Assembly (NCBI GenBank): GCA_963678705.1
Contig: OY783208.1
Coordinates: forward strand, 21,788,207-21,852,206
Direction: 5' to 3'
Length of the DNA: 64,000 bases
DNA from: Panorpa germanica
Lineage: Eukaryota > Arthropoda > Insecta > Mecoptera > Panorpidae
Positions 58,150 through 64,000 of the stretch are shown piece after piece. Both the position numbers and the translations under genes were made by a program. The first letter of the stretch is position 1. Every line of letters begins with the position of its first letter. A model generated the notes under the pieces. The model had not been told where the DNA came from. It made no database searches and saw only the letters and a program-made list of their open reading frames with translations.

Positions 58150-58830
58150 TACTCAATTATTACATAATCAACAACTTAAGCGCCCCTTTAATTGGTTTTT
58201 GAATTTCTAAATTTTGAAATATGTTAACATTAAATAGCGTAATACACAGGCAAAATTTCAACTTTCTTGCTTTTACAAATTAACAGTTATACAGCAAATA
58301 GTGCACATTTTTTGCAGTTTATTCAAAATTTTGAATTTTAAGGAAATTTAGGGTACTCCGGAAAAGTTAGAAATTTAAAATTTGAATATGAATTATCATA
58401 TTCAATGCTAACACTTTTCAATAATTAAAAATTGAAAAAAGGGGCGAGAAAATTAGTTGGCCCGGTACGGAATTTTGAACAAAGTTCATATTATGGATTT
58501 TATAATAATTGAGTATATTAGTAATAAAAAAATCAAAATTGCAAGATATTACTTCGGGGCACGGGGGAAGTTTTTTTCTGACGGTATAAACTTTGTTGGA
58601 AAGTTGAAATTTTGTAAATAGCTTAGTTTTGAAATTTTATTTACAAATCGATATTTTTTTTAAATTTAAAGAAAAAGTTGGTCAAATAACGTATAAATTT
58701 TGAATATTAAAAAAATTATATCTTGTTTAAAGTTTTTTCTTTTTAAGTCAGTTTATATGAATAATTATTTTAATATTGACTGAGTTAAATATAAAGCAAT
58801 TTAAAACAGGTAGAATAGTAAGAATTTAAA
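58150..58830 (-). repeat. A/T-rich repeat family D, inverted copy (right arm)
   Basis: It is the reverse complement of 47930-48610, including GGAAAGTTGAAATTTTGTAA. Confidence 0.7.
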
Positions 58831-59476
58831 CTTAAAGCAAAACATCACTTAGGGTCGGGTACCTGTAATTACATTAAGTAGCAAATTCCTTAAATTCCTT
58901 TAAAGGTAAACAAACGTATAAATTTTAAATATTAACAAAAATTATATTCTGTTGAAAGAAATATTTTGTTATAGTCAGTTTATATAAAAAATTATTTTAA
59001 TATTTAGGGTACACATTTGTACAACTTGAACAAATACATACGTCGCTGTATGACGGAGTAGACGATGTTAGGAATGTTAGATTATAATAAATACACACCT
59101 GGAATATTATAAATAATATAGCAAAGGGGGCTCTCCACAAAGTGTGACAAGCACGGGTGCATTTTGCGGATAATAATGAGACCTCATCGACGAAAAATTT
59201 AAAGATAAATTGTTTAAACAAATAGTGGCATTAAAATCCGTGACATAAATAACATTTATATTAGTAACATAAAAAGTATTCTATTTTCTCAAAAGTATTT
59301 TTAAAATTTGTATTTTGTATTTAGTATTTGAATACTTTTGAAAAGCATTTGAGCACATCTGTATTTATTAAATAAAATGTAGTTTTCGTTTCTAGGTGAA
59401 TCAAAAATCAAATTCCAACAACCGGTACCATTGAAATAATTTGCTTTCTTCATCAAAATCTTCCACAACTGCTGCC

Positions 59477-60878
59477 ATGGATATTGTAAATTTGGACACG
59501 TATTCTGCCGAACATGTGTTGTCCTTCTTAACCAAAGAAGATGTCTGGAGCTTTAGCAAAGCTATCCCGGGGCTGGAGGCTGTGGATGCGTATTGGAAGA
59601 AGCAACGCGTAGTAAACTTCGATGACATGATGAATAATGAGATACACGATTTCATAGAAAATATAACGTTGTGCATTTCCTTGAGAAGCTTAAGCATCCA
59701 TGCTGTATATGAATACAGTCAGTGCCCCTCATTTGACGCGCTTCTGGACAGAATAGCTGAAACACACAGAAGACTGAAGTATTTCAAACAAGACCATGGA
59801 GACGATACAAGATTGCAACAATTGTTCCATAACAATACAGAACTGGAAGACGTAACTTTACAATTGAGTGGTATAACGGGACGTTGTTTACGAAGTTTAC
59901 CAAACGAACTGAAACATTTGGATGTCAACTTTTGTTCCCTATTAGACAGAAATGTCTTGATAGAGTGTCTTCGAGGTTGGAATTTGGAATCGCTGGCAGT
60001 GGATTATCAACCGAATCTCCTCGAGGAAATGGCAGAAGCTGCACCAACTTTGCAGAATGTAACTGTCCAATATGAATTCACGAATTTAACGACGTTGGAA
60101 TTCTTACAACCCCTTACCCAGTTGAGAACTCTGACATTATTAGACATACGCGGCAGGCAAACCGAAGACGTGCTTACAATTCCACAAACGTGCGCGAATC
60201 TCGAGAAAATCGAGATAAAGGGCGATCATATTCAGCTCAGCGAAGATTTATTTGTATCGATTGCAGCGCTGCCTAAACTGAAGGAAATAACAGTTTCCTG
60301 TTATTATCAAGACCTCATTGTCCATTACGATGTAATTTTGAGAGAGTTGGCAAGAAGTTGGAGTTTGACATCCGCACACTTCGACTTTTGTCAATTATTT
60401 GGGAACGAAGACATCCTTGCGTTTATCCGCGGATCCAGTATCTTGACGGTCAGTTTCAGAACTCTAACTATTTAAAGTTTTTTAAAACCATAATAATAAC
60501 TGAATTTTTATTTTCAGCATTTAAAGTTATCTGGAAGTTCGCTAACCGCAGAACTGGTACCGGAAATAAAAGAAGTGCTGACGCAACAAGGAAATAGAAG
60601 AGATGCACTGCATGTAACCCTAGCAGGTGTTCAGTTCGACCCCGAGGTATGTGCTTGTATTTAACCATAAACTTATCTTATTAAACAATTTATTTTGAGT
60701 TCAAATCTAGAAAGATCTTTGTATGTTCTCAATTCCAATACCCTGACCCGATGTTGTCCGAAGACAGTCGTTTATTTACTTCGTCTACAATTACGCATTA
60801 ATTTTAATTTTACTTTTGATTTCGCAGGACGTTCCGGCGGGAAGCTCTCATCCTCTTCTGCATGTCCATTTTAAATAA
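59477..60878 (+). CDS. F-box/LRR protein, 3 coding exons, about 383 aa (right arm of inverted duplication)
   Basis: Exons are 59477-60448, 60518-60646 and 60828-60878, all phase 0, with donors GTCAGT and GTATGT. ATG 59477 sits in GCCATGG. I start here because the frame's upstream extension has no ATG. The F-box-like motif spans residues 4-45 (LDTYSAEHVLSFLTKEDV, then IPGLEAVDAYWKK), followed by leucine-rich repeats to about residue 324, then HLKLSGSSLTAELVPEIKE and the terminal DVPAGSSHPLLHVHFK. By family it would be a substrate receptor of an SCF ubiquitin ligase, acting in cytosol or nucleus; there is no signal peptide or membrane segment. It is the intact partner of the nonsense-bearing copy at 46105-47506. 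AATAAA lies at 60969-60974. It faces the frameshifted SIAH-like copy at 62150-62937. Confidence 0.88.
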
Positions 60879-61005
60879 ATCATGTTATTTCCAACACTGT
60901 ACATTTATATTTCTATTTTATTTAGTCATCTCTGTTGTTAATTGTTAAAGATGTTTTAATTTTGAACGAATAAATTATTGAATTGTTATAACAATGTTTT
61001 TTTAA

Positions 61006-61270
61006 TTAAGGAGGTACAGAACGTACCGTCAATGCAAAAAGTTTATCTCTTGGTAATACGAAATGCAAAATACGAAGTACATGAGGGACGAGCAAATATT
61101 GGGACTGTACCTATAGAAATGAATTTTTCATTTACCTATTAAACTGCTTTTTGCTTGTTAAAATGATTTTTTATGCATATAGTAGTTTAATAAATTAAAA
61201 ATTACCTATAATTAATATCAAATTTATATTAATTCAATTTAAATACAAATTAAATATTTGTATCTCCCTA
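61006..61270 (+). mobile_element. MITE family B, shortened copy (right arm)
   Basis: The left terminus is TTAAGGAGGTACAGAACGTA. It is truncated after AAATTAAATATTTGTATCTC. Confidence 0.75.
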
Positions 61271-61274
61271 AAAC

Positions 61275-61797
61275 AATGGGCTTGTGTCCTCATTTTTTAG
61301 TGGTCGATTTTTCAATTGTTAATTGAAATTCATGTTAATAAATGTGTATTGGCGTGTTTATTTTATTAAATATCTAAATGTTGACGGAGATATAGCAATT
61401 AAAAGTTTGAATTGTAGTTTTAGCGCTAGAGATAAATGGTCGGCCATATTTGTTTGACGTGAAATGCATTTAAACGTCAGTTATTTGTTGAGTAGGTCAG
61501 TGCTGTGGTAATGTTCTGTAGCTGTTAGGTGTCAAATAATCAAGTCATATCAAAAAATAATAAGTTTTTATTTTATTTAACCCTGCTAAGGCAGACATAA
61601 TATTGGAATTTTATTGTTCCTTGAAATAGCTGTAAATAATATTTGATATTTTCATATATAAATCTCATCTTCATATACATATCTCCTGAAATATAAGGAG
61701 TTATTAAAAATAATTGAACATTTGAGGTCCTAGTTACCCACTTTATCAATATATAGTACACTTTTATAGAAATTAAGACATAGGACACAAGCCTATT
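61275..61797 (-). mobile_element. MITE family A with internal deletion (right arm)
   Basis: It starts AATGGGCTTGTGTCCTCAT and ends ATAGGACACAAGCCTATT. About 155 bases of the interior are missing near 61665-61685 relative to the 44841-45519 partner. Confidence 0.85.
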
Positions 61798-62149
61798 AAA
61801 GTGGTCAAAATTTACAAAATATGATTTCAGTTCACGATGTCATTGCTTTCTCACCTTCTTTCTATTTGGCGACCTTTGTTAAACAAGAGCAGTGCAAAAG
61901 AGATGCAGAATTAAACATCGAATTTATAGCAGCTGTTGCGACAATTCATCATGTTTCAAAACAAACAAGAAATGACGAAGTTTTTTTTTCATTTATTAGA
62001 AAAATATAAATTTAATATGATTATACAAATATAGTAGTATTATTAGATAAAGACAGGACCGATTCGAGAGGGGCATGCTAAAGATTAAGTCGTAAAAGCG
62101 GCATCAATACTAGTGAACATAATTACTCTGGATACGAGCACTCCAGTAA

Positions 62150-62937
62150 CTAATACTTTCTTGGGAAGATTAGTACATTTAATTTATCAACATTGCCCAC
62201 GTGAATTCCGTTATCTACACACGTGGTGTTCAGGTATTCCTTATTGCGTAATCCCTTCATGGTGATGGCAAGACAAGAACAACTTGTAAACAAGTTTAGA
62301 GTGTCATCCGTCCCTAAAGTCATGAAATCATAAAGGAATTCACTCTTCTGTTTGGGGGTCACATGGTGGACCGTATATCCAAATTCTCCAGTAAGCAACA
62401 TCATCTTCCACAGCACAAAAACCTCCCCGCGCACTAGGATAACCCTAAATTTCTCCACATCATTTGTGAGAATCTCATTTCCGATTTTAAGATGTGCATG
62501 TTCTCGTAAAACATGTTCTTGTAAATCAGCATATGTAATCTTCCAACTGCAAAACATGCAAGTCTTTGACTGGTACAAACAGTCCTTTTCGTGATCTTCT
62601 ATATCGAGATCCGTTTCTCGCAGCCGCTGCTGGAGTATCTGCAGGGTGTCGTTTCATCTGAAGGAATCATTCCGAGGTATATCGCGAATAGTTTATTTCT
62701 TGCGTGTTCCATGTAAATATTCCTTACCTCAACAGTCTTCTTTGGATCGTTTCTCACAATCTGACAGGGCTCACACACGCAGTACGGTTGTGTAAACACT
62801 CCTGCCATAAATACTTTTCCTGTCACTTTTTGTGTACAAACGGAACAACATAATTTGTTCTCAATATTGAGGATAATTTTTAACCACTTTAAAACCGTGA
62901 CGTTTCTATCTTCCATCATTGAAATATAATCTACCAT
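62150..62937 (-). pseudogene. Frameshifted SIAH-type zinc-finger gene, right arm copy
   Basis: On the minus strand this matches the intact gene at 43697-44488 almost throughout, from the same start to the same FPRKY end. At about 62603-62608, eight bases of the intact copy are replaced by four (net loss of four), so the frame breaks just after CRYSSSGCEKR, between the first zinc-ligand pair and the DHEKEC His-Cys pair. The second half (62578-62150) is open in another frame and still encodes CMFC and the H-x4-H. The promoter elements (TATA and TCAGT, reverse at 62957-62984) are intact. A truncated RING-half protein of about 110 residues could still be made. Confidence 0.82.
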
Positions 62938-63143
62938 CTTCGTAAGTTACAATTCTACTGACTATACACAAAATATTATTTATAGGTTGTTTTATTTTAT
63001 AACGAAAAGAGAACGAAACAATGGAGCAAACTCAGTTTGATCAATCTGTAATAAACAATAGGACGATTACTGAACGTATAGTTATCACAATAGGTAATTG
63101 AAACAACCAGTTAAAGAGAAATAACAATAAGGCATCAAACACT

Positions 63144-64000
63144 CCCAGTAAACATTTTGTAGTAAATTCTACTTAATTTCTATTACATATCATGAGTTTT
63201 TTGTCTGGAACGTGTTCGTTTTCTATTCAGTCGTTCATAGGAAACCCAGTAAACATTTTGTAGTAAATTCTACTTAATTTCTATTACATATCATGAATTT
63301 TTTGTCTGGAACGTGTTCGTTTTCTATTCAGTCGTTCATAGGAAAGGTCCTTTTTATGAGCTACAGACATTGCAACGACGGTTCACTGCTGAATTAAAAG
63401 CGGAGTAGGTTTATGATTTATGACCGGAGTTATAAACTTAAAACTAGCAGGGGTATAAAACTTAATGGAATTTTGCTTTTTAAAATCTGCAAAATATAAA
63501 TATTTAAATGAAGAAATAAATAGATGTAATCTTTAGTACGGATCGTGATTTTTTTAATGAATATTATTCATCTTCAACAATACTCGTTATATTAGTTTTT
63601 TACATTGTTTTGGTGATTCATAAATCCACGATCGGCAGGTCTGCGTTAGGTTTAAAACCTCTGTCTTACCATCGCTAAGTACTATCTTCGTTTATATACA
63701 TTCTATTCGGGGATTGAGGAAGATAGCGTCTGTCTATTACCGTTAAAGAAATATTTGTTGAAAAAGGATAGCATATACTTTAAACATCTGTACAGAACGA
63801 AATATTATACAAGTATACAAGTGTAACGGTGAAAAATATATTTTACTTGTCTAACCACATCTCGTTTCTCTCTTACTTTGGAATAAATGAGATGAAAGTG
63901 AACTTAAAAAAAATATATCCATGTGGGAAAGAAACAGAAATACTTAATGAATGATGTTGGAAAAAGAAAGAATATTATTATGAAAAAATTCTAACAACTA
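63144..64000 (+). mobile_element. Family C element with a duplicated left end, running off the window
   Basis: CCCAGTAAACATTTTGTAG occurs at 63144 and again at 63245, so the first 101 bases are tandemly duplicated. The rest mirrors 42470-43470. The open frame is interrupted. Confidence 0.78.

Noticed and set aside
61821..62009. 62-codon frame identical to one at 44629-44817
   Set aside because: The identity is explained by the recent inverted duplication, and the sequence belongs to a MITE fragment also present at 1.9 and 34 kb in broken form.
1..64000. CRISPR arrays, bacterial operons, rRNA, tRNA, viral genes
   Set aside because: No regularly spaced repeats, no ribosome-binding-site spaced gene runs, no cloverleaf or rRNA core sequence, and no viral protein motifs were seen. 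The direct repeats present are transposons and duplications.

Overview
This is a window of eukaryotic chromosome, almost certainly from an insect. The evidence is strong A+T richness, spliced genes with GT-AG introns, AATAAA polyadenylation signals, an arthropod-type TCAGT initiator, an insect-style PQBP1 gene, C2H2 zinc-finger and Myb/SANT-like factors, and many short DNA transposons. I cannot name the species or the order. Nothing here looks bacterial or viral, and I found no rRNA, tRNA or CRISPR array.

Layout. 0-14 kb: a three-exon PQBP1 gene (2691-3789) and a four-coding-exon Myb/SANT-like gene (7094-13380). For both, the splice phases add up to a continuous reading frame. 14-28 kb: two tandem paralogous C2H2 zinc-finger genes (14976-19112 and 23714-27699) with the same three-exon structure and the same phases. 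Between them lie a 1 kb foldback element, a 0.95 kb inverted-repeat transposon and hAT debris. 30-64 kb: an accessory block built from one recurring module, a single-exon SIAH-type zinc-finger gene facing an F-box/leucine-rich-repeat gene tail to tail. The module occurs at 30.7-40.3 kb, at 43.7-48.9 kb, and inverted at 57.9-62.9 kb. A fourth F-box/LRR copy, without a SIAH partner, lies at 52.3-55.3 kb.

The last two SIAH/F-box modules are the arms of a large inverted duplication (about 42.47-52.08 kb against 56.64 kb to the end of the window). Decay is reciprocal: the left arm keeps an intact SIAH-like gene but its F-box gene has a W168 nonsense codon, while the right arm keeps an intact F-box gene but its SIAH-like gene is frameshifted inside the zinc-finger region. 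A 1.8 kb Tc1/mariner-type element with very long inverted repeats interrupts only the left arm. F-box proteins (SCF substrate receptors) and SIAH proteins both belong to ubiquitin ligase machinery, so the block looks like a lineage-specific, evolving cluster of ubiquitin-ligase-like genes. That functional reading is inference; no partnership between the two proteins has been shown.

Most of the remaining sequence is repeats. I recognise one dominant MITE family (ends AATGGGCTTGTGTCC) with relatives ending in TTGTGA(A)C, a second MITE family (ends TTAAGGAGGTACAGGACGT), a third family (ends CCCAGTAAACA), a family of roughly 0.6-0.85 kb A/T-rich repeats, and fragments of LINE, hAT and Tc1/mariner elements. 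All family groupings come from reading the window against itself and were not checked against a repeat library.
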